From Streptomyces sp. NRRL F-2664 (lineage in GTDB: Bacteria > Actinomycetota > Actinomycetes > Streptomycetales > Streptomycetaceae), in assembly GCF_000719345.1 (NCBI RefSeq), contig NZ_JOFX01000039.1:1-64000 (forward strand): a stretch of 64,000 bases of DNA. The letters run 5' to 3'. Below the pieces are notes generated by a model that made no database searches, had not been told where the DNA came from, and was given only the letters and a program-made list of their open reading frames with translations. The number at the start of each line of letters is the position of its first letter. The first letter of the stretch is position 1. Shown here piece by piece: positions 17,963-28,823 of the stretch. Made by a program: the position numbers and the translations under genes.

Positions 17963-20463
17963 CCGTCACCACTACGGCCGCCTCCGGGGGAGAAGCCGCC
18001 GTCCCGCCGGAGGACCTGGTCTCGCTCACCATCGACGGCGTCGAACTGTCGGTGCCCAAGGGCACCCTCGTCATCCGCGCCGCCGAACAGCTCGGCATCG
18101 AGATCCCCCGCTTCTGCGACCACCCCCTCCTTCCCCCGGCCGGTGCCTGCCGCCAGTGCATCGTCGAGGTCGAGGGCCAGCGCAAGCCGATGGCCTCCTG
18201 CACCATCACCTGCACCGACGGCATGGTCGTCAAGACGCAGCTCACCTCCGAGGTCGCCGACAAGGCCCAGCGCGGGGTGATGGAGCTGCTGCTCATCAAC
18301 CACCCGCTGGACTGCCCGGTCTGCGACAAGGGCGGCGAGTGCCCGCTGCAGAACCAGGCGATGTCGCACGGCAACGCCGAATCCCGCTTCGAGGGCCGCA
18401 AGCGGACCTACGAGAAGCCCGTCCCGATCTCCACCCAGGTCCTGCTGGACCGGGAGCGGTGCGTGCTGTGCGCCCGCTGCACCCGCTTCTCCAACGAGAT
18501 CGCCGGCGACCCGATGATCGAGCTGTTGGAACGCGGCGCGCTCCAGCAGGTCGGCACCGGTGAGGACGACCCCTTCGAGTCGTACTTCTCCGGCAACACC
18601 ATCCAGATCTGCCCGGTCGGCGCCCTCACCTCGGCCGCGTACCGGTTCCGCTCCCGCCCCTTCGACCTCGTCTCCTCCCCGAGCGTGTGCGAGCACTGCG
18701 CGGGCGGCTGCGCGACCCGTACCGACCACCGGCGCGGAAAGGTGCTGCGGCGGCTCGCCGCCGAGGACCCCGAGGTCAACGAGGAGTGGGTCTGCGACAA
18801 GGGCCGCTTCGCGTTCCGCTACGCACAGCGCCCGGACCGGCTGACCACCCCGCTGGTGCGCAGCGCCGCCGGGGTGCTGGAACCGGCGAGCTGGCCCGAG
18901 GCCCTGGAGGCCGCGGCGAACGGACTCGCCGCCGCGCGCGGCCGGGCCGGGGTGCTGACCGGCGGACGGCTCACCGTCGAGGACGCGTACGCCTACGCCA
19001 AGTTCGCCCGCGTGGTGCTCGACACCAACGACATCGACTTCCGGGCCCGCGTGCACAGCGCGGAGGAGGCCGACTTCCTGGCCGCCACCGTCGCCGGCAC
19101 CGGCAAGGACCTCGACGGCGACGGCATCACCTACGCCTCGCTGGAGGCGGCGCCCGCGGTGCTGCTCGCCGGCATCGAGGCCGAGGAGGAGGCCCCCGGG
19201 GTCTTCCTGCGGCTGCGCAAGGCCCACCGCAGGTTCAAGCAGCGGACCTTCGCCCTCGCGCCCTTCGCCACACGGGGACTGGAGAAGGCCGGCGGCACCC
19301 TGCTCGCGGCCGCTCCCGGCACCGAGCCGGACTGGCTCGACGCCCTGTCCTCGCGGACCGGCCTGGAGGCGGGCGGCGCAGACGCCGCCGAGGCCCTCCG
19401 CCGGCCCGGCGCCGTCATCGTCGTCGGAGAGCGCCTCGCCGGCGTGCCCGGCGCGCTGACCGCCGCCGTCCGGACGGCCGCCGCGACCGGTGCGAAGCTG
19501 GTGTGGATCCCGCGCCGGGCCGGGGAGCGGGCGGCCGTCGAGGCCGGTGCGCTGCCGTCCCTGCTGCCGGGCGGTCGTCCGGCGACCGACCCGCGTGCCC
19601 GCGACGAGGTCGCCACCGCCTGGGGCCTGGACGAACTCCCGCACCGCTACGGCCGCGACACCGGCCAGATCGTCGAGGCGGCCGCGACCCGGGAGCTGTC
19701 CGCGCTGCTCGTCGCGGGCGTCGAGGTCGCCGACCTGCCGGACCCGGCCCGCGCCCGGACCGCCCTGGAGGAGGCCTTCGTGGTCTCCCTGGAGCTGCGG
19801 CCCAGCGAGGTCACCGACCATGCGGACGTGGTCCTGCCGGTCGCCGCGGTCGCGGAGAAGGCGGGTGCGTTCATCAACTGGGAGGGCCGGGTCAGGCCGT
19901 TCGAGGCCGCCCTCAAGCCCGACCAGATGACCCGCAGGCTGGCCCCGGCCGACGCCCGCGTGCTGCACATGCTGGCGGACGCCGCCGACCGGCCGATCGC
20001 GCTGCCCGACGTGCACGCCGTACGCCGGGAGCTGGAGCGGCTCGGCCCCTGGGAGGGACCGCTCGCCACCGAGCAGTCCACCCGGCCCGTGCCGCTGCCC
20101 CGGCCGGGCGTCGGCGAGGCGGTCCTCGCGGGCCACCGGCTCCTCCTCGACCAGGGCCTGCTCCAGGAGGGCGACGAGGCCCTGGCCGGCACCCGGCACG
20201 AGGCGAGCGCCCGGCTGTCGGCCGCCACGGCCGCCGAGACGGGCGTCAAGGACGGCGACGTCCTCGCGGTCACCGGCCCCGCCGGCACCGTGGAGCTCCC
20301 GCTCCGGATCACCGAGATGCCCGACCGCGTCGTCTGGCTCCCGCTGAACTCCACCGGCTCCGGCGTCCTCGCCGACGCCGGAGCCCGCCCGGGCACCCTC
20401 GTACGCATCGGCCCGGCGACGTCGGCCGGCGCAGGCGACACCACTGCGGAGGTGGGCGCGTGA
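17959..20463 (+). CDS. nuoG: NADH-quinone oxidoreductase subunit G
   Basis: An 834-residue 75-kDa-type subunit. The N-terminal ferredoxin-like domain has [16 protein letters not shown] for N1b; a His/Cys cluster and [13 protein letters not shown] follow, then [10 protein letters not shown] and [14 protein letters not shown] at about residue 244, with a later Cys in WVCDKGRF, would hold the additional cluster found in some bacterial NuoG. The C-terminal half is a molybdopterin-oxidoreductase fold without cofactor ligands, with [11 protein letters not shown] near the end. ATGA overlap with nuoF. Confidence 0.96.
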   Translation: MTVTTTAASGGEAAVPPEDLVSLTIDGVELSVPKGTLVIRAAEQLGIEIPRFCDHPLLPPAGACRQCIVEVEGQRKPMASCTITCTDGMVVKTQLTSEVADKAQRGVMELLLINHPLDCPVCDKGGECPLQNQAMSHGNAESRFEGRKRTYEKPVPISTQVLLDRERCVLCARCTRFSNEIAGDPMIELLERGALQQVGTGEDDPFESYFSGNTIQICPVGALTSAAYRFRSRPFDLVSSPSVCEHCAGGCATRTDHRRGKVLRRLAAEDPEVNEEWVCDKGRFAFRYAQRPDRLTTPLVRSAAGVLEPASWPEALEAAANGLAAARGRAGVLTGGRLTVEDAYAYAKFARVVLDTNDIDFRARVHSAEEADFLAATVAGTGKDLDGDGITYASLEAAPAVLLAGIEAEEEAPGVFLRLRKAHRRFKQRTFALAPFATRGLEKAGGTLLAAAPGTEPDWLDALSSRTGLEAGGADAAEALRRPGAVIVVGERLAGVPGALTAAVRTAAATGAKLVWIPRRAGERAAVEAGALPSLLPGGRPATDPRARDEVATAWGLDELPHRYGRDTGQIVEAAATRELSALLVAGVEVADLPDPARARTALEEAFVVSLELRPSEVTDHADVVLPVAAVAEKAGAFINWEGRVRPFEAALKPDQMTRRLAPADARVLHMLADAADRPIALPDVHAVRRELERLGPWEGPLATEQSTRPVPLPRPGVGEAVLAGHRLLLDQGLLQEGDEALAGTRHEASARLSAATAAETGVKDGDVLAVTGPAGTVELPLRITEMPDRVVWLPLNSTGSGVLADAGARPGTLVRIGPATSAGAGDTTAEVGA

Positions 20464-21821
20464 ACACCGTGCAACTCGCTGCCGAGGACCTGTCCCTCTT
20501 CGGACGGGACGTCTGGTGGCTCGTCGTCGTCAAGGCGGTGTTCTGCTTCGCCTTCCTGATGGTGACGGTGCTCTTCTCCATCGTGTGGGAGCGCAAGGTC
20601 GTCGCCTGGATGCAGCTGCGCATCGGCCCCAACCGGCACGGCCCCTGGGGCATGCTCCAGTCGCTCGCCGACGGCGTGAAGCTGATGCTCAAGGAAGACA
20701 TCGTCGTCAAACGGGCCGACAAGGTCGTCTACGTCCTGGCCCCGATCATCGCCGCGATCCCCGCCTTCATGGCCATCGCCGTGATCCCCTTCGGCCCCGC
20801 CGGCAGCGAGGTCTCGATCTTCGGCCAGCGCACCTCGATGCAGCTGACCGACCTGCCCATCGCGATGCTCTACATCCTCGCGGTGGCCTCGGTCGGCATC
20901 TACGGCATCGTCCTCGCCGGCTGGTCCTCCGGCTCGACCTACCCGCTCCTCGGCGGCCTCCGCTCCTGCGCGCAGATGATCTCCTACGAGATCGCGATGG
21001 GCGCGGCCTTCGCCTCGGTCTTCCTCTACTCCGGGTCGATGTCGACCTCGGCGATCGTGGAGGCGCAGCAGGACCGCTGGTTCATCGTGCTGCTGCCGGT
21101 GTCCTTCATCATCTACGTCGTCACGATGGTCGGCGAGACGAACCGCGCCCCCTTCGACATGCCGGAGTCGGAGGGCGACCTGGTCGGCGGCTTCAACACC
21201 GAGTACTCGTCCATCAAGTTCGCGCTGTTCATGCTCGCCGAGTACGTCAACATGGTCACCGTCTCGGCGGTCTCGGTCACGCTGTTCCTCGGCGGCTGGC
21301 GGGCCCCGTACCCGATCAGCTCCTTCTGGGAGGGCGCGAACCACGGCTGGTGGCCGCTGCTCTGGTTCGTCCTGAAGGTGCAGCTGCTGCTCTTCTTCTT
21401 CATCTGGCTGCGCGGAACGCTGCCGCGCGTGCGCTACGACCAGCTGATGAAGCTCGGCTGGAAGGTCCTGATCCCGGTCTCGGTGGTGTGGCTGATGATG
21501 GTCGCCACCGTCCGGGCCCTGCGCAACGAGGCGTACGAGATCGGCGACATCGCCCTCTACGTCGGCGGCGCCGTCGTGGCGATCCTGCTGCTCTCCCTCG
21601 TCGCGGACGTCTTCCGCGACCGGCGCGAGAAGGCCGCGGCCACGAAGGCCGCCGGGACCGCCGAGCCCTTCGACCCGCTGGCGGGCGGGTTCCCCGTACC
21701 GCCCAAGCCCGGCCAGCACCTGGCCCCCGTACCGCGCAGGCGGCCCCGCGGCGAGCGGGAGCTGATCGTCAGTGGCGGCGCCAACACCAGTGACCGAGAG
21801 GAGGGTGCTGAGAATGTCTGA
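20460..21821 (+). CDS. nuoH: NADH-quinone oxidoreductase subunit H
   Basis: A 453-residue membrane subunit with eight or more predicted helices that closes the quinone channel. [21 protein letters not shown] and [16 protein letters not shown] [20 protein letters not shown] are the classic signatures. The C-terminus is extended by about 80 hydrophilic residues after the last helix, rich in Pro, Arg and Lys. GTG overlaps the nuoG stop. Confidence 0.97.
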   Translation: MNTVQLAAEDLSLFGRDVWWLVVVKAVFCFAFLMVTVLFSIVWERKVVAWMQLRIGPNRHGPWGMLQSLADGVKLMLKEDIVVKRADKVVYVLAPIIAAIPAFMAIAVIPFGPAGSEVSIFGQRTSMQLTDLPIAMLYILAVASVGIYGIVLAGWSSGSTYPLLGGLRSCAQMISYEIAMGAAFASVFLYSGSMSTSAIVEAQQDRWFIVLLPVSFIIYVVTMVGETNRAPFDMPESEGDLVGGFNTEYSSIKFALFMLAEYVNMVTVSAVSVTLFLGGWRAPYPISSFWEGANHGWWPLLWFVLKVQLLLFFFIWLRGTLPRVRYDQLMKLGWKVLIPVSVVWLMMVATVRALRNEAYEIGDIALYVGGAVVAILLLSLVADVFRDRREKAAATKAAGTAEPFDPLAGGFPVPPKPGQHLAPVPRRRPRGERELIVSGGANTSDREEGAENV

Positions 21822-22416
21822 CGAGAAGTGGCAGAACCCGGTGGCCGGCTTCGGCGTGACCTTCAAGGCCATGTTCAAGAAGCGCCTCACCGAGCAGTAC
21901 CCGGAGCAGCAGAAGACGACCGCCCCCCGCTTCCACGGACGGCACCAGCTCAACCGGCACCCCGACGGTCTGGAGAAGTGCATCGGGTGCGAACTGTGCG
22001 CCTGGGCCTGTCCCGCCGACGCCATCTACGTGGAGGGCGCGGACAACACCGAGGAGGAGCGCTACTCCCCGGGTGAGCGCTACGGCCGGGTCTACCAGAT
22101 CAACTACGCCCGCTGCATCCTGTGCGGACTGTGCGTCGAGGCGTGCCCGACCCGGGCGCTGACCATGACGAACGAGTTCGAACTGGCCGACGCCAGCCGC
22201 GAGTCGCTCATCTACACCAAGGAGCAGCTGCTCGCCGGACTGACCGAGGGCATGGTCGAGGCCCCGCACTCGATCTTCCCGGGCACCGACGAGCAGGACT
22301 ACTACCGGGGGCTGGTGACGGGCGCCGCCCCGGGCACGGTCCGGCAGGTGGCCGTCTCCAAGGGTGAGGAGCCGGCCGATGCCGCCGGCGGCACCGCGGC
22401 GGAGGTGGGGGCATGA
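21814..22416 (+). CDS. nuoI: NADH-quinone oxidoreductase subunit I
   Basis: A 200-residue ferredoxin-type subunit with clusters N6a and N6b: [12 protein letters not shown] and [12 protein letters not shown]. The ATG at 21814 follows GAGGAGGG and overlaps nuoH by 8 nt; a longer in-frame start lacks a ribosome site. The C-terminus beyond [18 protein letters not shown] is a low-complexity tail. Confidence 0.96.
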   Translation: MSDEKWQNPVAGFGVTFKAMFKKRLTEQYPEQQKTTAPRFHGRHQLNRHPDGLEKCIGCELCAWACPADAIYVEGADNTEEERYSPGERYGRVYQINYARCILCGLCVEACPTRALTMTNEFELADASRESLIYTKEQLLAGLTEGMVEAPHSIFPGTDEQDYYRGLVTGAAPGTVRQVAVSKGEEPADAAGGTAAEVGA

Positions 22417-23219
22417 ACGCCGTCGCCGCGACCGCCACCTCCGGCGGTGAGGCCGTGCAGTTCTGGATCCTCGGCACGGTCGCCGTCATCGGCGCGCTGG
22501 CCACGATCCTGATGAAGAAGGCCGTGCACAGCGCACTCAGCCTCGCCGGGACGATGATCATCCTGGCCGTCTTCTACCTCGCCAACGGGGCGTACTTCCT
22601 GGGCGTCGTCCAGGTCATCGTCTACACCGGCGCGATCATGATGCTCTTCCTCTTCGTGGTCATGCTCGTCGGTGTCACCGCCGCCGACTCCCTGAAGGAG
22701 ACCATCAAGGGGCAGCGCTGGCTGGCCCTGCTGTGCGGACTCGGCTTCGGGATCCTGCTGTTCGCCGGGATCGGCCACGCCGGGCTGAGCCGGTTCAACG
22801 GGCTCGGCCGGATCAACTCCGCCGGGCACGTCGAGGGTCTGGCGCAGCTGATCTTCACCAAGTACGTCTTCGCCTTCGAGATCACCGGCGCGCTGCTGAT
22901 CACCGCGGCCGTCGGCGCGATGGTGCTCACCCACCGCGAGCGCACCGAACGGGCCGCGACCCAGCGCGAGCTGGCCGAGCGCCGCGTGCGCGAGGGCGGA
23001 CAGCTCCCGCCGCTGCCCGCGCCCGGCGTCTACGCCCGGCACAACGCGGTGGACGTCCCCGGCCTGCTGCCGGACGGCACCCCGTCCGAGCTGACCGTCA
23101 GCAAGACGCTGCGGGCCCGCGGCCAGGTCCGCGACGTCTCCGGCGAGGCGCTCGACGACCTCAAGGCGCTGGAGCAGCGTTCCGCGGAGCGCCTCGGCCG
23201 TGAGGAGGCCTCGAAGTGA
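22413..23219 (+). CDS. nuoJ: NADH-quinone oxidoreductase subunit J
   Basis: A 268-residue subunit with five predicted helices. The conserved helix [24 protein letters not shown] (third helix) contains the pi-bulge region of complex I. The N-terminus is [20 protein letters not shown]. About 90 hydrophilic residues follow the last helix. ATG overlaps the nuoI stop and the 3' end overlaps nuoK. Confidence 0.95.
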   Translation: MNAVAATATSGGEAVQFWILGTVAVIGALATILMKKAVHSALSLAGTMIILAVFYLANGAYFLGVVQVIVYTGAIMMLFLFVVMLVGVTAADSLKETIKGQRWLALLCGLGFGILLFAGIGHAGLSRFNGLGRINSAGHVEGLAQLIFTKYVFAFEITGALLITAAVGAMVLTHRERTERAATQRELAERRVREGGQLPPLPAPGVYARHNAVDVPGLLPDGTPSELTVSKTLRARGQVRDVSGEALDDLKALEQRSAERLGREEASK

Positions 23220-23515
23220 ATCCGGTCAACTACCTGTACCTGGCGGCGCTGCTGTTCACGATCGGCGCCACCGGAGTACTGATCCGCAGGAACGCGATCG
23301 TGCTGTTCATGTGCGTCGAGCTGATGCTCAACGCCTGCAACCTCGCCTTCGTCGCGTTCTCCCGGATGCACGGCAACCTCGACGGCCAGATCGTCGCCTT
23401 CTTCACGATGGTCGTCGCCGCCGCGGAGGTCGTGGTCGGCCTGGCGATCATCGTGTCGCTGTTCCGTACCCGCCACTCGGCCTCGGTCGACGACGCCAGC
23501 CTGATGAAGCTGTAA
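23216..23515 (+). CDS. nuoK: NADH-quinone oxidoreductase subunit K
   Basis: A 99-residue, three-helix subunit. The two buried glutamates needed for proton transfer are visible in [16 protein letters not shown] and in the third helix [19 protein letters not shown] at 23216 overlaps the nuoJ stop. Length is normal for the family. Confidence 0.96.
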   Translation: MNPVNYLYLAALLFTIGATGVLIRRNAIVLFMCVELMLNACNLAFVAFSRMHGNLDGQIVAFFTMVVAAAEVVVGLAIIVSLFRTRHSASVDDASLMKL

Positions 23516-23524
23516 GGGGTCGCT

Positions 23525-25420
23525 GTGGAGAACCTGATTGCGCTGCTGATCGCGGCGCCCCTGCTCGGAGCGGCGGTGCTGCTCTGCGGCGGCCGGCGCC
23601 TCGACAAGACCGGCCACTGGCTCGGCACCCTGCTCGCGGCCGTCTCCTTCGGCATCGGCGTCGTGCTCTTCGCCGACATGCTGGGGCGCAGCGCCGACGA
23701 CCGGACGCTGACGCAGAACCTGTTCACCTGGATCCCCGTCGAGGGGTTCCAGGCGGACATGGCCTTCCAGCTCGACCAGCTGTCGATGACCTTCGTCCTG
23801 CTGATCTCGGGCGTCGGCACGCTGATCCACGTGTACTCGATCGGGTACATGGAGCACGACGAGCGCCGCCGCCGCTTCTTCGGCTACCTGAACCTGTTCG
23901 TCGCGGCCATGCTGCTGCTGGTCCTCGCCGACAACTACCTGCTGCTGTACTTCGGCTGGGAGGGCGTGGGCCTCGCCTCGTACCTGCTGATCGGCTTCTG
24001 GCAGCACAAGCCCAGCGCGGCCACGGCCGCGAAGAAGGCCTTCCTGGTCAACCGCGTCGGCGACATGGGCCTGTCGGTCGCCATCATGCTGATGTTCACC
24101 ACCTTCGGGACCTTCGCCTTCGAGCCGGTGCTCGGCGCGGTGGGGGAGACCTCCGAGGGCACGCTCACCGCCATCGGCCTGATGCTGCTCCTGGCCGCCT
24201 GCGGCAAGTCGGCGCAGGTGCCGCTGCAGTCCTGGCTCGGGGACGCGATGGAGGGTCCGACCCCGGTCTCGGCCCTGATCCACGCGGCCACCATGGTGAC
24301 CGCCGGCGTCTACCTGATCGTCCGCTCCGCCGCCATCTTCAACGGGGCGCCGGACGCCCAGCTGGTCACCACCGTCGTGGGCGCGGTCACGCTCCTCTTC
24401 GGTGCGATCGTCGGTTGCGCGAAGGACGACATCAAGAAGGCCCTGGCCGGCTCCACGATGTCGCAGATCGGCTACATGATCCTCGCGGCGGGCCTCGGCC
24501 CGATCGGCTACGTCTTCGCGATCATGCACCTGGTGACGCACGGCTTCTTCAAGGCCGGCCTCTTCCTCGGCGCCGGGTCCGTGATGCACGGGATGAACGA
24601 CGAGGTCGACATGCGCAAGTACGGGGGCCTGCGCACGTACATGCCGGTCACCTTCGTCACCTTCGGCCTCGGCTACCTGGCGATCATCGGCTTCCCCGGC
24701 CTGTCCGGCTTCTTCTCCAAGGACATGATCATCGAGGCGGCGTTCGCGAAGGGCGGCACCGAGGGCTGGATCCTCGGCGGCGTCACCCTGCTGGGCGCCG
24801 GCATCACCGCCTTCTACATGACCCGCGTCATGCTCCTCACCTTCTTCGGCGAGAAGCGCTGGCAGCCCGACGCGCACGGCCACGCGCCGCACCCGCACGA
24901 GTCCCCGAAGTCCATGACGATCCCGATGGTCGTCCTCGCCCTCGGCTCGGTCCTCGCCGGCGCCTTCTTCCAGATCGGCGAGCGCTTCCTGAAGTGGCTG
25001 GAGCCCGTCACCGGCTACGCGCACGGCAACCCGCCCGTCAGCGCCATGACGGTGACCGCGGCCACCATGGTGATGCTCCTCGCCGGCGTCGGCATCGCCT
25101 GGGCCATGTACGGCAAGCGGCCCGTCCCGGTCGTCGCCCCGCGCGGCTCCCTCCTCACCCGGGCCGCCCGCCGCGACCTGTACCAGGACGACTTCAACCA
25201 CGTCGTGCTGGTGCGCGGCGGGGAGCACCTGACCCGCTCCCTCGTGTACCTCGACCACAGCCTGGTCGACGGGGTGGTCAACGGGACGGCCGCCTCGGTC
25301 GGCGGTCTCTCGGGCCGGCTGCGCAAGCTGCAGAACGGCTACGCCCGCAGCTACGCGGTCTCGATGTTCGGGGGCACGGCGATCCTCATCGCCGCGACCC
25401 TGCTGATGAGGGCGGTGTGA
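23525..25420 (+). CDS. nuoL: NADH-quinone oxidoreductase subunit L
   Basis: A 631-residue antiporter-like subunit, one of three proton-pumping modules. [21 protein letters not shown] carries the key Glu, and [14 protein letters not shown] and [35 protein letters not shown] supply the proton-path Lys and His residues. The long C-terminal lateral helix is expected after about residue 520. GTG start after a GGGGTCGCT spacer, 9 nt from nuoK. Confidence 0.97.
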   Translation: MENLIALLIAAPLLGAAVLLCGGRRLDKTGHWLGTLLAAVSFGIGVVLFADMLGRSADDRTLTQNLFTWIPVEGFQADMAFQLDQLSMTFVLLISGVGTLIHVYSIGYMEHDERRRRFFGYLNLFVAAMLLLVLADNYLLLYFGWEGVGLASYLLIGFWQHKPSAATAAKKAFLVNRVGDMGLSVAIMLMFTTFGTFAFEPVLGAVGETSEGTLTAIGLMLLLAACGKSAQVPLQSWLGDAMEGPTPVSALIHAATMVTAGVYLIVRSAAIFNGAPDAQLVTTVVGAVTLLFGAIVGCAKDDIKKALAGSTMSQIGYMILAAGLGPIGYVFAIMHLVTHGFFKAGLFLGAGSVMHGMNDEVDMRKYGGLRTYMPVTFVTFGLGYLAIIGFPGLSGFFSKDMIIEAAFAKGGTEGWILGGVTLLGAGITAFYMTRVMLLTFFGEKRWQPDAHGHAPHPHESPKSMTIPMVVLALGSVLAGAFFQIGERFLKWLEPVTGYAHGNPPVSAMTVTAATMVMLLAGVGIAWAMYGKRPVPVVAPRGSLLTRAARRDLYQDDFNHVVLVRGGEHLTRSLVYLDHSLVDGVVNGTAASVGGLSGRLRKLQNGYARSYAVSMFGGTAILIAATLLMRAV

Positions 25421-25421
25421 C

Positions 25422-27014
25422 ATGAACTTCCCGCTTCTGACGGTCACGGCCGCGGTGCCCGCGGTCGGCGCGATCCTGACGGCGGCCGTCCCGGCCACCC
25501 GCCGGACCGCCGCCAAGTGGCTCGCGCTGCTCTTCTCCCTGGCCACACTGGCCCTCGCCGTGCTCATCGCCGTCCGCTTCGAACCCGGCGGCGACCGCTA
25601 CCAGCTCACCGAGTCCCGGCCGTGGATCGCCGACTTCGGCGTCCGCTACGAGCTGGGCGTGGACGGGATCGCCGTGGTCCTCATCGGACTCACCGCGCTG
25701 CTGATCCCCTTCGTCATCGCGGCCGGCTGGCACGACGCCGACCCCCTGGAGACGAGCTCCAAGCGCTGGCGCCCGACCCAGGGCTTCTTCGCCCTGATCC
25801 TGATGGTCGAGGCGATGGTGATCATCTCCTTCGAGGCCACCGACGTCTTCCTCTTCTACATCTTCTTCGAAGCCATGCTCATCCCGATGTACTTCCTCAT
25901 CGGCGGCTTCGGGGACCGGGCCCACTCGGGCAGCGACGAGAACGCGGCCGCCCAGCGCAGCTACGCGGCGGTCAAGTTCCTGCTCTACAACCTCGTCGGC
26001 GGCCTGATCATGCTGGCCGCGGTCATCGGCCTGTACGTCGTCGCCGGCAACTTCTCGCTCCAGGAGATCACCGCCGCCCGCGCCGCGGGCACCCTGGACA
26101 TGGCGACCAACACCGAGCGGCTGCTGTTCCTCGGCTTCTTCTTCGCCTTCGCGGTGAAGGCCCCGTTGTGGCCGCTGCACACGTGGCTGCCGAACGCGAT
26201 GGGCGAGTCCACCGCCCCGGTCGCCGTGCTGATCACCGCGGTCGTCGACAAGGTCGGCACCTTCGCAATGCTCCGCTTCTGCCTCGGGCTCTTCCCCGAC
26301 GCCAGCAAGTGGGCCACGCCGGTGATCCTCGTACTGGCCCTGATCTCGATCGTCTACGGGGCCCTGGTGGCCGTCGGCCAGCGGGACATCAAGCGGCTGG
26401 TGGCCTACGCCTCCATCTCGCACTTCGGCTTCATCATCCTGGGCATCTTCGCGATGACCTCCCAGGGACAGTCCGGCGCCACCCTCTACATGGTCAACCA
26501 CGGCCTGTCGACGGCGGCGTTGATGCTGGTGGCCGGCTTCCTCATCTCGCGGCGCGGCTCGCGGCTCATCGCCGACTACGGCGGCGTCCAGAAGGTGGCC
26601 CCGGTCCTCGCCGGGACGTTCCTGATCGGCGGCCTCGCCACCCTCTCGCTGCCGGGCCTCGCGCCCTTCGTCAGCGAGTTCCTGGTCCTGGTCGGCACCT
26701 TCGCCCGCTACCCGGTCGTCGGGATCATCGCCACCCTCGGCATCGTGCTGGCCGCGCTCTACACGCTGGTGCTGTACCAGCGCACGATGACCGGCCCGGT
26801 CAAGGAGGAGGTCCGCACCATGCCGGACCTGCGCCTGCGCGAGGTACTGGTGGTCGCCCCGCTGATCGCGCTGCTGATCGGGCTGGGCGTCTACCCGAAG
26901 GTCCTCACCGACATCGTCAACCCGGCGGTGGAGCACACCATGTCGGACGTGAAGCAGACGGACCCGCAGCCCGAGGTCGCCGTCGAAGCCAAGAACGGGG
27001 AGGAGGCGAAGTGA
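25422..27014 (+). CDS. nuoM: NADH-quinone oxidoreductase subunit M
   Basis: A 530-residue antiporter-like subunit. FLFYIFFEAMLIPMYFLIG contains the essential Glu, KAPLWPLHTWLPNAMGESTAPVAVL the conserved Lys and His, and ASISHFGFIILGIF the later helix motif. The ATG lies one base after the nuoL stop. The C-terminus is acidic and lysine-rich. Confidence 0.97.
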   Translation: MNFPLLTVTAAVPAVGAILTAAVPATRRTAAKWLALLFSLATLALAVLIAVRFEPGGDRYQLTESRPWIADFGVRYELGVDGIAVVLIGLTALLIPFVIAAGWHDADPLETSSKRWRPTQGFFALILMVEAMVIISFEATDVFLFYIFFEAMLIPMYFLIGGFGDRAHSGSDENAAAQRSYAAVKFLLYNLVGGLIMLAAVIGLYVVAGNFSLQEITAARAAGTLDMATNTERLLFLGFFFAFAVKAPLWPLHTWLPNAMGESTAPVAVLITAVVDKVGTFAMLRFCLGLFPDASKWATPVILVLALISIVYGALVAVGQRDIKRLVAYASISHFGFIILGIFAMTSQGQSGATLYMVNHGLSTAALMLVAGFLISRRGSRLIADYGGVQKVAPVLAGTFLIGGLATLSLPGLAPFVSEFLVLVGTFARYPVVGIIATLGIVLAALYTLVLYQRTMTGPVKEEVRTMPDLRLREVLVVAPLIALLIGLGVYPKVLTDIVNPAVEHTMSDVKQTDPQPEVAVEAKNGEEAK

Positions 27015-28666
27015 GCACCCCGACTTTCGCCCACAGCCTGTGGACACTGGCGGCCGACACGCCGGCCGACCGCATCCCGGCGCCCACCATCGAGTACGCC
27101 CAGCTCGCTCCCACGCTGATCGTGGTGGGCGCGGCCGTCGTCGGGATCCTCGTGGAGGCCTTCGTGCCCCGCAGGTCCCGCTACTACGTGCAGGTCTTCC
27201 TCACCCTGGCCGCGCTGGCCTCGGCCTTCGCCGCGGTGGTCGGCCTCGCGGCCGGCGGGTACGGCTCCTCCAAGGCCCAGGTCGCCGCGATGGGCGCCAT
27301 CGCCGTGGACGGCCCCGCCCTCTTCCTGCAGGGCACGATCCTGCTGGCCTCGGTCGTCGCCGTCTTCACCTTCGCCGAGCGGCGGCTGGACCCGGCCGCG
27401 CACGGCAACCGGGTGGACTCCTTCGCCGCCCAGGCCGCGTCGGTACCGGGCAGCGACAGCGAGAAGGCCGCCGTCAAGGCGGGCTTCACCACCACCGAGG
27501 TCTTCCCGCTGGCCCTGTTCGCGATCGCCGGCATGCTGATCTTCCCGGCGGCCAACGACCTGCTGACACTGTTCGTGGCCCTGGAGGTCTTCTCCCTCCC
27601 GCTGTACCTGCTCTGCGCCGTCGCCCGCCGCCAGCGGCTGATGTCGCAGGAGGCCGCGGTAAAGTACTTCCTGCTGGGCGCCTTCTCCTCGGCCTTCCTG
27701 CTCTTCGGCATCGCGCTGCTCTACGGCTACGCGGGCTCCATGTCGTACGCGGTGATCGCCGACGTGGTCGACGGCACGGTCACGAAGATCGACCCGGCGC
27801 TGGCCGGCACCATGGGCAACGACGCGCTGCTGCTCATGGGCGGTGCGCTGATCCTGACGGGTCTGCTCTTCAAGGTCGGTGCGGTCCCCTTCCACATGTG
27901 GACCCCGGACGTCTACCAGGGCGCTCCGACCCCGGTGACCGGCTTCATGGCGGCGGCGACGAAGGTGGCCGCCTTCGGCGCCCTGCTGCGGCTGCTGTAC
28001 GTGGTCCTGCCCGGCCTGCGCTGGGACTGGCGTCCGGTGATGTGGGCGGTGGCCATCGTCACGATGCTGGCGGGTGCGGTGATCGCCGTGACCCAGACGG
28101 ACGTCAAGCGGCTCCTGGCGTACTCCTCCGTCGCGCACGCCGGCTTCATCCTGGCCGGTGTGATCGCGACGTCCGCGGAGGGGGTCCAGTCCGTCCTCTT
28201 CTACCTGGCCGCCTACTCCTTCGTGACGATCGGCGCGTTCGCGGTGGTCACGCTGGTGCGCGACGCGGGCGGCGAGGCGACGCACCTGTCCAAGTGGGCC
28301 GGCCTGGGGCGGCGTTCGCCGCTGACGGCGGCCGTCTTCGCGGTGTTCCTGCTCGCCTTCGCCGGCATTCCGCTCACCTCGGGCTTCACCGGCAAGTTCG
28401 CCGTGTTCAGCGCGGCGGCGGAGGGCGGCGCGGGAGCGCTGGTCGTGATCGGCGTCCTGTCGTCCGCGATCGCCGCGTTCTTCTACATCCGGGTGATCGT
28501 GCTGATGTTCTTCAGCGAGCCGAAGGCCGACGGCCCGACGGTGGCCGTTCCCTCGCCGCTGACGATGACGACCATCGCCGTGGGCGTCGCGGTCACCCTG
28601 GTCCTGGGCCTCGCGCCACAGTACTTCCTGGAACTGGCGGGGCAGGCGAGCACCTTCGTCCGCTGA
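27011..28666 (+). CDS. nuoN: NADH-quinone oxidoreductase subunit N
   Basis: A 551-residue antiporter-like subunit and the last gene of the operon. LLTLFVALEVFSLPLYLLCAV carries the helix-5 Glu, GLLFKVGAVPFHMWTPDVYQGAPTPVTGF the Lys/His block, and VKRLLAYSSVAHAGFILAGV the later conserved region. The GTG overlaps the nuoM stop. The first 20 residues (STPTFAHSLWTLAADTPADR) precede helix 1. Confidence 0.97.
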   Translation: MSTPTFAHSLWTLAADTPADRIPAPTIEYAQLAPTLIVVGAAVVGILVEAFVPRRSRYYVQVFLTLAALASAFAAVVGLAAGGYGSSKAQVAAMGAIAVDGPALFLQGTILLASVVAVFTFAERRLDPAAHGNRVDSFAAQAASVPGSDSEKAAVKAGFTTTEVFPLALFAIAGMLIFPAANDLLTLFVALEVFSLPLYLLCAVARRQRLMSQEAAVKYFLLGAFSSAFLLFGIALLYGYAGSMSYAVIADVVDGTVTKIDPALAGTMGNDALLLMGGALILTGLLFKVGAVPFHMWTPDVYQGAPTPVTGFMAAATKVAAFGALLRLLYVVLPGLRWDWRPVMWAVAIVTMLAGAVIAVTQTDVKRLLAYSSVAHAGFILAGVIATSAEGVQSVLFYLAAYSFVTIGAFAVVTLVRDAGGEATHLSKWAGLGRRSPLTAAVFAVFLLAFAGIPLTSGFTGKFAVFSAAAEGGAGALVVIGVLSSAIAAFFYIRVIVLMFFSEPKADGPTVAVPSPLTMTTIAVGVAVTLVLGLAPQYFLELAGQASTFVR

Positions 28667-28677
28667 CCGGTCCGCCG

Positions 28678-28727
28678 CACAGGCCGAGGGCCCGGCCCCC
28701 TTCGGGGGGCCGGGCCCTCGGCCTGTG
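28678..28727 (+). terminator. Terminator of the nuoA-N operon
   Basis: A perfect 23-bp stem (28678-28700 with 28705-28727) closed by a TTCG tetraloop, 12 nt after the nuoN stop. It also lies before the 3' end of the convergent MMPL gene. Confidence 0.92.
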
Positions 28728-28823
28728 GTGCTGGGTCCCCGGACGGTGCCTGGGGGTGATCGCCGTGAGGTCGACATCGATGGTGAACGGTACGGAGCCT
28801 TCAGGGTCGTGGAAGATCCCCGA

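Noticed and set aside
17710..20199. Long minus-strand ORF of 829 codons opposite nuoG
   Set aside because: Its composition (Arg/Gly/Val/Asp-rich, no domains) is that of an antisense shadow in high-GC DNA; nuoF and nuoG fully explain the region.
23030..25567. Minus-strand ORF of 845 codons opposite nuoJ-L
   Set aside because: Shadow frame with Asp/Arg/His-rich low-complexity translation and no ribosome site; the sense genes are conserved.
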